This document shows positions 7,794 through 15,985 of a stretch of DNA of 64,000 nucleotides, one piece after another. The notes under the pieces are model-generated. The model ran no database searches. It was not told the DNA's origin and saw only the letters and a list, made by a program, of their open reading frames with translations. The stretch lies in NCBI RefSeq assembly GCF_019457905.1, contig NZ_JAHZSV010000010.1, positions 124,001 through 188,000 of the forward strand, written 5' to 3'. Source of the stretch: Flagellimonas abyssi (GTDB lineage: Bacteria > Bacteroidota > Bacteroidia > Flavobacteriales > Flavobacteriaceae). Every line of letters starts with the position of its first letter. Within the stretch, counting starts at the first letter, position 1. The translations under genes and the position numbers were made by a program.

Positions 7794-8795
7794 TTATTCG
7801 TTCAAAAGCTTCCAAAGTCTATCCTTAAGCTGCTGAACTCCCAATCCGCTCACGGAAGATATGAACATGTAGGGAACATCCTTGAAATCTTCTTTCATGT
7901 CCTCGTCCATTTCGGTGATAAGCTCTTGGTCCAGCATATCGCATTTAGAGATGACCACCAAACGTCCCTTGTCCAGCAATTCGGGATTGTATCGTCTCAA
8001 CTCATCCAGAAGAATATTATACTCTTGGCTGATGTCCTTACTGTCGGCAGGTATCAAAAACAATAGCGTAGCGTTACGTTCGATATGTCGCAAAAAGTAA
8101 TGTCCCAATCCCTTTCCCTCGGCAGCACCCTCAATAATTCCAGGAATATCAGCCATTACAAAACTTTGAAAATCACGATATTCCACAATGCCCAAATTGG
8201 GTTTTAAGGTGGTAAACTCGTAATTCGCAATTTTAGGTTTGGCGGAAGTCATTACGGAAAGTAGCGTTGATTTTCCGGCATTGGGAAACCCTACCAGACC
8301 AACATCCGCCAAGACTTTAAGCTCTAAGGTAACGTCGCCTTCTTGACCCTTGATACCTGGTTGTGCATACCGGGGTGTTTGGTTGGTGGCACTTTTAAAA
8401 TGCCAGTTTCCCAATCCGCCCATTCCTCCTTCGAGCACAATTTTCTCTTCGCCGTCCTCGGTAATCTCAAAAAGTATCTCGTTAGTTTCGGTATCTCGCA
8501 CCACTGTGCCCAATGGCACTTCCATATATACATCCTCACCATCGGCCCCAGTACTTCGGCTTTTGCTTCCGTGTTCGCCATGGCCGGCCTTAAAGTGTTT
8601 TTTGAACTTGAAATGGACCAGTGTCCATAAGTTTTTGTTCCCTTTGACTATAACATGACCGCCTCGACCGCCATCACCACCATCGGGCCCACCTTTGGCC
8701 ACATATTTTTCGCGACGTAAATGTGCAGAACCCTTGCCCCCGTTTCCAGAAGAGATGTGAACTTTTACATAATCGACAAAATTTCCTTCGGTCAT
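7794..8795 (-). CDS. obgE: GTPase ObgE/CgtA
   Basis: 333 aa. The N-terminal glycine-rich Obg fold (residues 1-158, e.g. [14 protein letters not shown]) is followed by a G domain with P-loop GFPNAGKST, switch DIPGIIEG, and G4 SKCD. There is no C-terminal OCT extension, as usual in Bacteroidota. It acts in the cytoplasm in late 50S ribosome assembly and growth control. It follows the hpt-adk fusion gene by 33 bases on the same strand, so they are probably co-transcribed. Confidence 0.97.
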   Translation of the reverse strand: MTEGNFVDYVKVHISSGNGGKGSAHLRREKYVAKGGPDGGDGGRGGHVIVKGNKNLWTLVHFKFKKHFKAGHGEHGSKSRSTGADGEDVYMEVPLGTVVRDTETNEILFEITEDGEEKIVLEGGMGGLGNWHFKSATNQTPRYAQPGIKGQEGDVTLELKVLADVGLVGFPNAGKSTLLSVMTSAKPKIANYEFTTLKPNLGIVEYRDFQSFVMADIPGIIEGAAEGKGLGHYFLRHIERNATLLFLIPADSKDISQEYNILLDELRRYNPELLDKGRLVVISKCDMLDQELITEMDEDMKEDFKDVPYMFISSVSGLGVQQLKDRLWKLLNE

Positions 8796-8828
8796 ATTCT
8801 AATATAAAAAAGTCTTTTGGGAAATCAA

Positions 8829-9944
8829 TTATAGGGAATCGATTACCTTGCTCAATCGCTGGGTAATCTCATCGATTTCACCTATTCCGTTTACAGAGTG
8901 GAATTTTCCTTGTTTTTCGTAGTAAGCTTTTAAAGGAGCTGTTTTTTCATTGTATTCATCAAAACGGTTACGGATTTTACTTTCGTCCTGATCGTCGGAA
9001 CGGCCGCTACTTTTACCACGTTCCAAAAGACGTTCCACCAAAACATCGTCCTCAGCTTCCAAAGCAATGGTTGCATTTACCTTCATATCCTTGGATTCCA
9101 AGAAATTGTCCAATGCTTCTGCCTGAGCTGCGGTACGTGGAAAACCATCAAAAATAAAACCTGCTGCATCTGGGTTCTTTTCGACCTCGTCCTTCAGCAT
9201 ATCAATGGTCACCTCATCGGGAACCAAATCCCCCTTATCAATGTAAGACTTGGCCAAATTACCAAGGTCTGTTCCGTTTTTGATGTTGTAACGGAAAACA
9301 TCTCCAGTGGAAATGTGTTTCAGATTATACTTTTCTTTCAAGAAACCTGCTTGGGTTCCCTTCCCTGCTCCTGGCTTTCCAAAAAGCACTAGGTTGATCA
9401 TATCTGTTTGATTTAATTGGTAAACTTCTCTAAGATTTCGACCCAACTCGTTATAGTCCAACCCATAGCCCACAATAAAATGATCTGGAATTTCCAGACC
9501 TACATAGTCTATGGCATATTCACCATTATAAATGTCCGACTTATAAAAAAGGGTCCCTATTTTAAATTCCTTTACATTGGTGTTGGAAAACAGATGAACC
9601 AATTCTTTCAAGGTTCTTCCCGTATCCACCACATCTTCCAAAATAATTACACTCTTGCCCTCCAATTCTTCAGGAACGTCCAACAGTGTTTCCACAATGC
9701 CTGTCGAGGTCAATCCTTGATAAGAACTCAACCGCACAAAAGACACCTCACATGGGTGCTGGTAGGCCTTCAAAAAATCGGCAACAAACATAAAAGCTCC
9801 GTTGAGCACACCAACAAAAAGTGGTGTTTCATCCTTGTAATCAGCTGCAATCTCCTTTGCCATTTTATCAATGGCCGCAAGGATTTGCTCTTCCTTTAAA
9901 TAGGGCTTAAAAACTTTATCGTGGAGCTTAATCAATGTGTTCAA
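8829..9944 (-). CDS. hpt-adk: Fused hypoxanthine phosphoribosyltransferase-adenylate kinase
   Basis: 371 aa with two full enzymes. Residues 1-180 are HPRT (hypoxanthine/guanine + PRPP to IMP/GMP) with the PRPP loop IILEDVVDTGRTL and DYVGLEIPDHFIVGYGLDYN. Residues 182-371 are adenylate kinase with P-loop FGKPGAGKGT and FDGFPRTAAQA; the lid is short and lacks the zinc cysteines. Only TTG starts exist in frame (9944 or 9935); the second matches the usual MIxLHDK opening of HPRT. A TATCTTTG -7 box (9968-9961) lies just upstream. Both halves keep their key residues, so a bifunctional purine enzyme is likely. Confidence 0.93.
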   Translation of the reverse strand: MNTLIKLHDKVFKPYLKEEQILAAIDKMAKEIAADYKDETPLFVGVLNGAFMFVADFLKAYQHPCEVSFVRLSSYQGLTSTGIVETLLDVPEELEGKSVIILEDVVDTGRTLKELVHLFSNTNVKEFKIGTLFYKSDIYNGEYAIDYVGLEIPDHFIVGYGLDYNELGRNLREVYQLNQTDMINLVLFGKPGAGKGTQAGFLKEKYNLKHISTGDVFRYNIKNGTDLGNLAKSYIDKGDLVPDEVTIDMLKDEVEKNPDAAGFIFDGFPRTAAQAEALDNFLESKDMKVNATIALEAEDDVLVERLLERGKSSGRSDDQDESKIRNRFDEYNEKTAPLKAYYEKQGKFHSVNGIGEIDEITQRLSKVIDSL

Positions 9945-9960
9945 GTTATGGTCAGGTTGG

Positions 9961-9968
9961 CAAAGATA
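9961..9968 (-). promoter_or_regulatory. -7 box of hpt-adk
   Basis: TATCTTTG on the minus strand matches TAnnTTTG and ends 16 bases before the first TTG start, implying a short leader. Confidence 0.5.
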
Positions 9969-10022
9969 CTATTTTTAAAGCTCCTAAAACCTTACATCTT
10001 TTATACCCTCGTGGATTTCATG

Positions 10023-10030
10023 TATTTTTG
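10023..10030 (+). promoter_or_regulatory. -7 box of purK
   Basis: TATTTTTG matches TAnnTTTG and lies 22 bases before the purK ATG at 10053. It shows that the longer frame starting at 9921 is not the real N-terminus. Confidence 0.55.
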
Positions 10031-10052
10031 CCCACATTCAATTTACAAATCA

Positions 10053-11207
10053 ATGCAATTTTTCTCTTCAGACTTTAAATTGGGAATTTTAGGTGGTGGA
10101 CAATTGGGCAAAATGATGCTCTACGAAACCAGAAAATGGGATATTCAGACCAAGGTAATGGATGCCTCTCCCGAAGCTCCATGCAAAATTGCCTGCAACG
10201 AGTTTGTCCAGGGCAGTTTGATGGATTTTGACACCGTTTACGCCTTTGGGAAAGATGTAGATGTGCTCACCATCGAGATTGAAAACGTAAATGTTGACGC
10301 CCTTGAAAAGTTGGAACACGAAGGCAAAACCGTATATCCGCCTACCAAAACATTAAGAACCATCCAGAACAAGGCCGTTCAAAAATTATTCTATACCGAC
10401 CATGGTATTCCAACCGCTCCTTTTACCCGCTTTGCCTACACATCGGAAATCGAGGACAGCATAAACAACGGCGGACTTTCATTGCCATTTGTTTGGAAGA
10501 GCGCTCAATTTGGGTATGACGGCCAAGGGGTAAAAGTCGTACGAAAGATGGAAGACCTTAAAGAACTGCCCAATGTGGAGTGTATTGCCGAAAAAATGAT
10601 TGATTTTAAAAATGAGTTGGCCGTTGTGGTAGCTCGAAACTCAAAAGGTGAGGTAAAAACATATCCCGTGGTTGAGATGGAGTTTCATCCCGAAGCCAAT
10701 CAGGTGGAATACGTAATCTGTCCTGCACGGATTGATGATGCCGTAGCCAAAAAAGCACAGGAAGTGGCATTAAAAGTTTCGGAACATATGAAGCACGTAG
10801 GACTGCTGGCCGTGGAGATGTTCCAAACCAAGGACGACCAAATTTTGGTGAACGAATCTGCTCCACGACCGCATAACAGTGGCCATTACAGCATAGAAGC
10901 AGCCTACACCAACCAGTTCGAACAACATATCCGTGCCATTCTGGGATTGCCTTTGGGAAAAACCGACAGCAAAGTAGCAGGAATTATGGTTAACTTGGTG
11001 GGTGCAGAAGGACATACAGGCGATGTGATCTATGAAAACATTGAAAAAATATTGGAAATGGACGGGGTTACACCGCATATCTATGGCAAAAAACAAACCC
11101 GCCCGTTTCGGAAAATGGGCCACGTGACTATTGTGGACGAGAATATGGCCAGGGCCCGAGAAGTAGCCCAACAGGTAAAGGAAACCATTAAAGTGATAAG
11201 CAAATAA
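10053..11207 (+). CDS. purK: N5-carboxyaminoimidazole ribonucleotide synthase
   Basis: 384 aa from ATG 10053 (MQFFSSDFKLGILGGGQLGK). ATP-grasp enzyme that makes N5-CAIR from AIR, bicarbonate and ATP in purine synthesis. The preATP-grasp Rossmann motif GILGGGQLGKM, the ATP-grasp body (SAQFGYDGQGVKV) and the metal/phosphate motif NESAPRPHNSGHYSIEA are all present. An in-frame extension upstream to 9921 is promoter sequence. purE follows after three bases, so the two consecutive steps are encoded in an operon. Confidence 0.97.
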   Translation: MQFFSSDFKLGILGGGQLGKMMLYETRKWDIQTKVMDASPEAPCKIACNEFVQGSLMDFDTVYAFGKDVDVLTIEIENVNVDALEKLEHEGKTVYPPTKTLRTIQNKAVQKLFYTDHGIPTAPFTRFAYTSEIEDSINNGGLSLPFVWKSAQFGYDGQGVKVVRKMEDLKELPNVECIAEKMIDFKNELAVVVARNSKGEVKTYPVVEMEFHPEANQVEYVICPARIDDAVAKKAQEVALKVSEHMKHVGLLAVEMFQTKDDQILVNESAPRPHNSGHYSIEAAYTNQFEQHIRAILGLPLGKTDSKVAGIMVNLVGAEGHTGDVIYENIEKILEMDGVTPHIYGKKQTRPFRKMGHVTIVDENMARAREVAQQVKETIKVISK

Positions 11208-11210
11208 GGT

Positions 11211-11702
11211 ATGAGCAAAGTAGCCGTAATTATGGGAAGTACAAGTGACCTTCCCGTTATGCAAGAAGCCATCGATATATTAAAGGAATTGGGGGTGGAT
11301 GTGGACGTGGATATTGTTTCCGCCCACAGAACACCCGAAAAATTGTTCAGTTTTAGCAAAAGTGCCCATACCAATGGCTACTCCGTAATTATTGCTGGAG
11401 CCGGCGGAGCGGCACATTTGCCGGGAATGGTGGCATCGTTATCTCCTCTCCCTGTTATCGGAGTACCAGTAAAAAGCAGCAATTCCATTGATGGTTGGGA
11501 TTCCGTCCTATCCATTTTGCAAATGCCCGGGGGCGTTCCCGTAGCTACGGTCGCTTTGAACGGAGCAAAAAATGCCGGTATCCTTGCGGCACAAATCATA
11601 GGAAGTTCCGACAGCGAGATTATGGACAACATAATTTCCTATAAAGAGGGACTAAAGGAAAAAGTCATCAAAGGGGCAGAGGAGATAAAGAAAACCTTTT
11701 AG
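11211..11702 (+). CDS. purE: N5-CAIR mutase
   Basis: 163 aa, the class I PurE length. Converts N5-CAIR to CAIR. The signature GSTSDLPVM at the N-terminus and SAHRTPEK (catalytic His) and the AGAGGAAHLPGM loop are intact. Directly downstream of purK; the cytoplasmic pair works in sequence. Confidence 0.97.
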   Translation: MSKVAVIMGSTSDLPVMQEAIDILKELGVDVDVDIVSAHRTPEKLFSFSKSAHTNGYSVIIAGAGGAAHLPGMVASLSPLPVIGVPVKSSNSIDGWDSVLSILQMPGGVPVATVALNGAKNAGILAAQIIGSSDSEIMDNIISYKEGLKEKVIKGAEEIKKTF

Positions 11703-11720
11703 AAAAAATCGTGTTTGGTT

Positions 11721-12113
11721 ATGAACTATAATCAAATTGGCATACTGCTGGGGATTTGCGCCATTGCCTTTTTTGGCTTCACGCTGCCAAAACTTCGCAA
11801 TCCATACGTAAAAGGACTATGGAAAAGCAGTCTTTTGGTATTTGCCATGTATGCCGCACTATTGATTTTTATTGAAATACGTTGGCAATTTATTTCGGAT
11901 TATGCCAGCACGTACGATTTGAACGGAAACGGTTTTGTGGACCTCAACGAATATTCTGAAGAAGCCATTGCTGCCATGAACAGAAAAACCTATGGTTCAA
12001 CCATTAGGAATTACGCCCCACTGACCATGGCCGTAATTTCATCCATTATCGGTTTCGCCTATTTGTTGAGTGATTGGGCCGTGATACGTTTAAAAAACAA
12101 AGAACAGAAGTAA
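11721..12113 (+). CDS. Small membrane protein with an EF-hand-like loop
   Basis: 130 aa from ATG 11721 (a TTG two codons earlier is less likely). Three membrane segments (about residues 5-22, 35-55, 97-117). Between the second and third is a 12-residue EF-hand loop, DLNGNGFVDLNE, with acids or amides at positions 1, 3, 5 and Glu at 12, which predicts a single calcium site. It lies 18 bases after purE and 5 bases before the M3 peptidase start, so it may be co-transcribed with both. No family recognised. Confidence 0.7.
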   Translation: MNYNQIGILLGICAIAFFGFTLPKLRNPYVKGLWKSSLLVFAMYAALLIFIEIRWQFISDYASTYDLNGNGFVDLNEYSEEAIAAMNRKTYGSTIRNYAPLTMAVISSIIGFAYLLSDWAVIRLKNKEQK

Positions 12114-12118
12114 CAACT

Positions 12119-14146
12119 ATGAGCAACCCATTGTTGGAGCCTTTTAACCAAGCTCCTTTTTCCAAAATAAAGAACGAACATTTTAAGCCTGCTTTTCTTC
12201 AGGCCATCGAGGACACCAAAAAAGAAATCGATGACATTGTAAACAACCCTGAACCCCCAACTTTTGAAAATACTTTGGAAGCCTTGGATTTTTCCGGGCA
12301 ACAATTGGACCGAATCTCCAGCATATTTTTCAATTTGAATTCTGCTGAGACCAATGAGGAAATTCAAAAAATAGCTCAGGAAGTATCACCTATTTTATCA
12401 GAGTTCAGCAACGATATTACTTTGAACGAAGGTCTTTTTGCAAGGATAAAAGCCGTTTATGAGCAACGTGACTCTCTGGATTTGACCACCGAACAACAAA
12501 CGCTTCTTGAAAAGAAATACAAGAATTTTAGTAGAAACGGGGCCAATTTAAAGGAAGAAAATAAAAAACGTCTGCGTGAAATCGATGCCGAACTCTCTAA
12601 GTTGAAGCTTACATTTGGAGAAAACGTATTGGCCGAGACCAACAAGTACGAAATGCACCTTACGGATGAAAAAGATGTGGAAGGATTACCCGAAGGAACA
12701 AAAGAGGCAGCCGCTCAATTGGCGGAATCTAAAGGTAAAGAAGGCTGGATGATTACGCTGGATTACCCGAGCTATATCCCTTTTATGAAATACGCAAAGA
12801 ATAGGGAATTGCGAAAGGAACTTTCCATGGCTTTCGGCAGCAAGGGTTTTCACGGTGATGAACTGGACAATCAGGAAAATGTAAAACGCATCGTAAATCT
12901 TCGTCACGAAAGAGCCAATCTTCTAGGATATAAAACCCATGCGGATTTTGTTCTAGAAGAACGCATGGCCGAAACTCCCGAAAAAGTACTGGATTTCCTA
13001 AATGAACTTTTGGAAAAAGCCAAACCAGCAGCCGAAAGAGAGTTTACGGAATTAGAGGCATACGCCAAGGAATTGGACAACATTGACCGTTTGGAAAAAT
13101 GGGACAGCGCCTACTACTCCGAAAAATTGAAGCAAAAGCTTTTCAATTTGGATGATGAAAAACTGAAACCGTACTTCAAACTGGAAAATGTTATCAACGG
13201 GGTTTTCAAAGTTGCTGAAAAACTCTTTGGGCTTACGTTTAAAGAAGTGGACAACGTGGACAAATACCATCCAGAAGTCAAGACTTTTGAAGTATATGAT
13301 AATGATGAATTTATTTCCTTGTTCTATGCCGACTTCCATCCTAGGGCAGGAAAACGTGGCGGTGCTTGGATGACCTCCTACAAACCTCAGTATATTTTAA
13401 ATGGCGAAAATAGCAGACCACACATTTCCAATGTCTGTAATTTTACAAAACCGACAAGTTCAAAGCCCTCACTGCTCACCTTTAATGAGGTCACGACCCT
13501 TTTTCATGAATTTGGTCACGGACTTCACGGCATGCTAGCGAACACCACCTACCCTAGCCTATCGGGCACTTCGGTGTATTGGGATTTTGTGGAACTACCC
13601 AGCCAAGTAATGGAAAACTGGTGTTACGAGAAAGAAGCATTGGAACTTTTCGCACATCATTATGAGACAGGTGAATTAATTCCAATGGAACTGGTAGAAA
13701 AAATAAAGGAATCAGCTACTTTTCAAGAGGGTATGGCTACCGTTCGCCAATTGAGTTTTGGTTTATTGGACATGTCATGGCATGGAAAAGACCCATCGGG
13801 TATCAAGGATGTAAAAGCCTACGAAGAAGAAGCCTTTGAAAGCACAAATTTGTTCCCCGATACAGCGGAAACATGTATGAGCACATCATTCTCGCATATT
13901 TTTCAAGGAGGTTATTCGTCTGGCTACTATAGCTACAAATGGGCGGAAGTTCTGGATGCAGATGCCTTTGCCCATTTCAAGGAAAACGGAATTTTCAGTA
14001 AAATGGTCGCGGATAAGTTCAAAGAGAATGTACTTTCCAAAGGAGGTACAGAGAATCCAATGGACCTCTACATAAAATTCCGTGGAGCCGAACCGAACGT
14101 CAATGCATTGTTGGAACGCGCCGGACTTTTGGAGGCCGATCAATAG
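12119..14146 (+). CDS. M3-family zinc oligopeptidase (Dcp/OpdA-like)
   Basis: 675 aa from ATG 12119 (MSNPLLEPFNQAPF); an earlier in-frame start lies inside the upstream gene. The zinc site HEFGHGLHGML is complete, followed by the conserved SGTSVYWDFVELPSQVMENW block containing the third ligand Glu and the Tyr-rich GGYSSGYYSYKWAEVLDAD near the C-terminus. No signal peptide, so it is likely cytoplasmic and trims short peptides; dipeptidyl carboxypeptidase and oligopeptidase A cannot be told apart from sequence alone. Confidence 0.93.
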   Translation: MSNPLLEPFNQAPFSKIKNEHFKPAFLQAIEDTKKEIDDIVNNPEPPTFENTLEALDFSGQQLDRISSIFFNLNSAETNEEIQKIAQEVSPILSEFSNDITLNEGLFARIKAVYEQRDSLDLTTEQQTLLEKKYKNFSRNGANLKEENKKRLREIDAELSKLKLTFGENVLAETNKYEMHLTDEKDVEGLPEGTKEAAAQLAESKGKEGWMITLDYPSYIPFMKYAKNRELRKELSMAFGSKGFHGDELDNQENVKRIVNLRHERANLLGYKTHADFVLEERMAETPEKVLDFLNELLEKAKPAAEREFTELEAYAKELDNIDRLEKWDSAYYSEKLKQKLFNLDDEKLKPYFKLENVINGVFKVAEKLFGLTFKEVDNVDKYHPEVKTFEVYDNDEFISLFYADFHPRAGKRGGAWMTSYKPQYILNGENSRPHISNVCNFTKPTSSKPSLLTFNEVTTLFHEFGHGLHGMLANTTYPSLSGTSVYWDFVELPSQVMENWCYEKEALELFAHHYETGELIPMELVEKIKESATFQEGMATVRQLSFGLLDMSWHGKDPSGIKDVKAYEEEAFESTNLFPDTAETCMSTSFSHIFQGGYSSGYYSYKWAEVLDADAFAHFKENGIFSKMVADKFKENVLSKGGTENPMDLYIKFRGAEPNVNALLERAGLLEADQ

Positions 14147-14226
14147 TTCAATGTTTTTTGTCAGCAACACAACGATTATTCGTCTAACAGGACTTCAATG
14201 TCAGGATCAAATGTCCAAAAAACCAT

Positions 14227-14234
14227 TACATTTG
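14227..14234 (+). promoter_or_regulatory. -7 box of the ECF sigma gene
   Basis: TACATTTG matches TAnnTTTG and ends 16 bases before the sigma-factor ATG at 14251. No clear -33 element seen. Confidence 0.45.
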
Positions 14235-14250
14235 GGAATTCGATAAGCAT

Positions 14251-14805
14251 ATGGCCAATCACAAACTTCAACCGGACAATTGGGTCGACCTGTACGCGGA
14301 CTACCTCTTTAATTACGCAGTATCTCGCGTGAGCGATGCCGAAATTGCCAAGGATTTGGTTCAGGAAACCTTTTTTGCAGGCTTAAATTCCGCCAAAAAC
14401 TTTAAAGGGGATGCTGCGGAAAGAACTTGGTTGGTTTCTATTTTGAAACGAAAGGTCATCGACCATTATCGTAAAATCAATTCAAAAAAAGGCAAAGCAG
14501 AGGTCCGAATCAACTATAGTTCCGATTCCGATGCAGAGGGTGACTGGCTGGAACAACAGGTCGCGGACCCCTTCAGTAAAGACGGCGACAATATTTTGGA
14601 AAATGAAGAATTGGGTTCAGCTATTCAAGATTGCATCACCAAATTGCCGCAAAAACAGGCCTTGGCCTTTAAATTAAAGACCATTCAAGGCATGAGCACC
14701 GAGGATATTTGTAATGAACTGGACATAAATCCGTCCAACCTTTGGGTAATGATCCATAGGGCAAGGACATCGCTTATGGGTTGTTTAAACGAAAATTGGT
14801 TTTAG
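14251..14805 (+). CDS. ECF-type RNA polymerase sigma factor
   Basis: 184 aa. Region 2 spans about residues 10-80 (DAEIAKDLVQETFFAGL, then RTWLVSILKRKVIDHYR) and region 4 about 125-180 (LPQKQALAFKLKTIQGMSTE, then the HTH LDINPSNLWVMIHRARTSL). It directs core polymerase to stress or envelope promoters. The next gene, 2 bases away, encodes a small cysteine/histidine protein that is probably its anti-sigma partner. Confidence 0.93.
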   Translation: MANHKLQPDNWVDLYADYLFNYAVSRVSDAEIAKDLVQETFFAGLNSAKNFKGDAAERTWLVSILKRKVIDHYRKINSKKGKAEVRINYSSDSDAEGDWLEQQVADPFSKDGDNILENEELGSAIQDCITKLPQKQALAFKLKTIQGMSTEDICNELDINPSNLWVMIHRARTSLMGCLNENWF

Positions 14806-14807
14806 GT

Positions 14808-15038
14808 ATGAAGATTTCATGTAAAGAGGCATCATGTATTTGTGACAAATCCCAGTACAAAGAAGCTAGTTTTTGGGACATTGTAAAACTTCGTTTCCAC
14901 CTTCTCTATTGCAAGGTTTGTCGTGGCTATTCCAAAAAGAATGGCGAGTTGACCTCTTTGTGTGATAGAGCTGGACTGACTATGCTCTCCGATGATGACA
15001 AGAAAAAAATGAAGCGAGAATTGGAAGAGAAACTTTAA
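14808..15038 (+). CDS. Small zinc-type anti-sigma-like protein (76 aa)
   Basis: 76 aa from ATG 14808. It contains HLLYCKVCRGY, an H-x3-C-x2-C cluster like the zinc-binding ZAS anti-sigma motif, plus an N-terminal CKEASCICDKS cysteine group. There is no membrane helix, so it would be a soluble, possibly redox-sensing regulator. It starts 2 bases after the ECF sigma stop and so is almost certainly co-expressed with it. Its last four bases overlap the convergent UbiA-like gene. The anti-sigma role is inferred. Confidence 0.72.
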   Translation: MKISCKEASCICDKSQYKEASFWDIVKLRFHLLYCKVCRGYSKKNGELTSLCDRAGLTMLSDDDKKKMKRELEEKL

Positions 15039-15859
15039 AAATAATTCTCTGTCCACCAGAATAAACAAAACCAAAAAATCGGTATCGCCTCCACCCAGAA
15101 CATCACAAAGTATTTGGACTGCATTCGCTTCTTTGAGGCAAGCACAAAAATAAGTGCTACGGACAAAATGAGCCGTAATACGATTTCATGTTGATGTATT
15201 GAATCCTTCAGAAAAGTCATCAAGAAAAAAATCAAGGTTAACCCGATACCTAACCTGGTCGTGTTTTTTATACCCAAGACCTGTGGCAATGTCCTTAAAC
15301 TTTTGTCATCCCATTGTAAATCCCTGATTTCAAATGGCAATATCAAAACCAGAACCAACAGCATTCGTTGAATAAATGTTACGGCAAAGTCCCAATGCAA
15401 CTCTATTCCTGCATCCAAAACAGGCAATAAGACCGAAAACCCGGCCCAGACAAAGGCCACTATATAAATTTTTAATCCCGCCAAATTCCTTAAATTATTG
15501 GCACTGGGCAACAAAGGCACGGCATACAGCGCGGACAACACTCCCAAAATAGCCGTTGCTATCCAAATATCCCTATTTAGTTGCAGCAAAAAATAAACCG
15601 CGAAAGCAAAGCAAACAAAGCTGAACATTTGAATCACTTTGTGGTAGGCATTCGATACGATGAGATACTTGTATGCCTCAACACCATACTTAATGAAATT
15701 GTAGCAAACGATCACACTGAAAAAAACAAAGCCCATTAGATTGATATCCGATGAACTTCCCAACAAATGGAAGGTGACGCCCGCCATAGAAATTACAGCA
15801 ATGGCTACATGAATACTGGCATCCAAGTAAAAATCAAATATGGCTTTGAGGGTCCGCAT
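15035..15859 (-). CDS. UbiA-superfamily-like membrane protein
   Basis: 274 aa with about eight hydrophobic helices. The second UbiA-type motif is recognisable as LPFEIRDLQWDDKSLRTLPQ, with Asp residues in place, and LYAVPLLP...LKIYIVAFVW resembles prenyltransferase helices. The first aspartate motif NDxxDxxxD is replaced by NFIKYGVEAYKY, so ordinary prenyltransferase activity is doubtful. Inner membrane. Convergent with the sigma/anti-sigma pair. Confidence 0.65.
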   Translation of the reverse strand: MRTLKAIFDFYLDASIHVAIAVISMAGVTFHLLGSSSDINLMGFVFFSVIVCYNFIKYGVEAYKYLIVSNAYHKVIQMFSFVCFAFAVYFLLQLNRDIWIATAILGVLSALYAVPLLPSANNLRNLAGLKIYIVAFVWAGFSVLLPVLDAGIELHWDFAVTFIQRMLLVLVLILPFEIRDLQWDDKSLRTLPQVLGIKNTTRLGIGLTLIFFLMTFLKDSIHQHEIVLRLILSVALIFVLASKKRMQSKYFVMFWVEAIPIFWFCLFWWTENYF

Positions 15860-15957
15860 TAGGATAAAAAATTAGGCCTTGTCACTAAGGTTAATTGGTG
15901 GTTAACAACTTTACCCTAGAGACCTTCAAAATTGGCTATTTTGATTGAATTAATCCC

Positions 15958-15965
15958 TAATTTTG
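15958..15965 (+). promoter_or_regulatory. -7 box of gcvP
   Basis: TAATTTTG matches TAnnTTTG, 20 bases before the gcvP ATG at 15986. TTG at 15932 is a possible -33 element with a 23-base spacer. It places the promoter inside an in-frame extension that would otherwise be read as coding. Confidence 0.55.
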
Positions 15966-15985
15966 TGCACTTTATTGGATTGAAC

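Noticed and set aside
9921..10052. N-terminal extension of purK
   Set aside because: The extra codons cover the TATTTTTG promoter and part of the divergent hpt-adk start; family starts at MQFFSSDFKLGILGGG.
12074..12118. Upstream start of the M3 peptidase
   Set aside because: It lies inside the preceding membrane-protein gene; ATG 12119 fits the family.
15932..15985. 18-residue extension of gcvP
   Set aside because: It covers the -7 box and lacks homology; the family start is the ATG at 15986.
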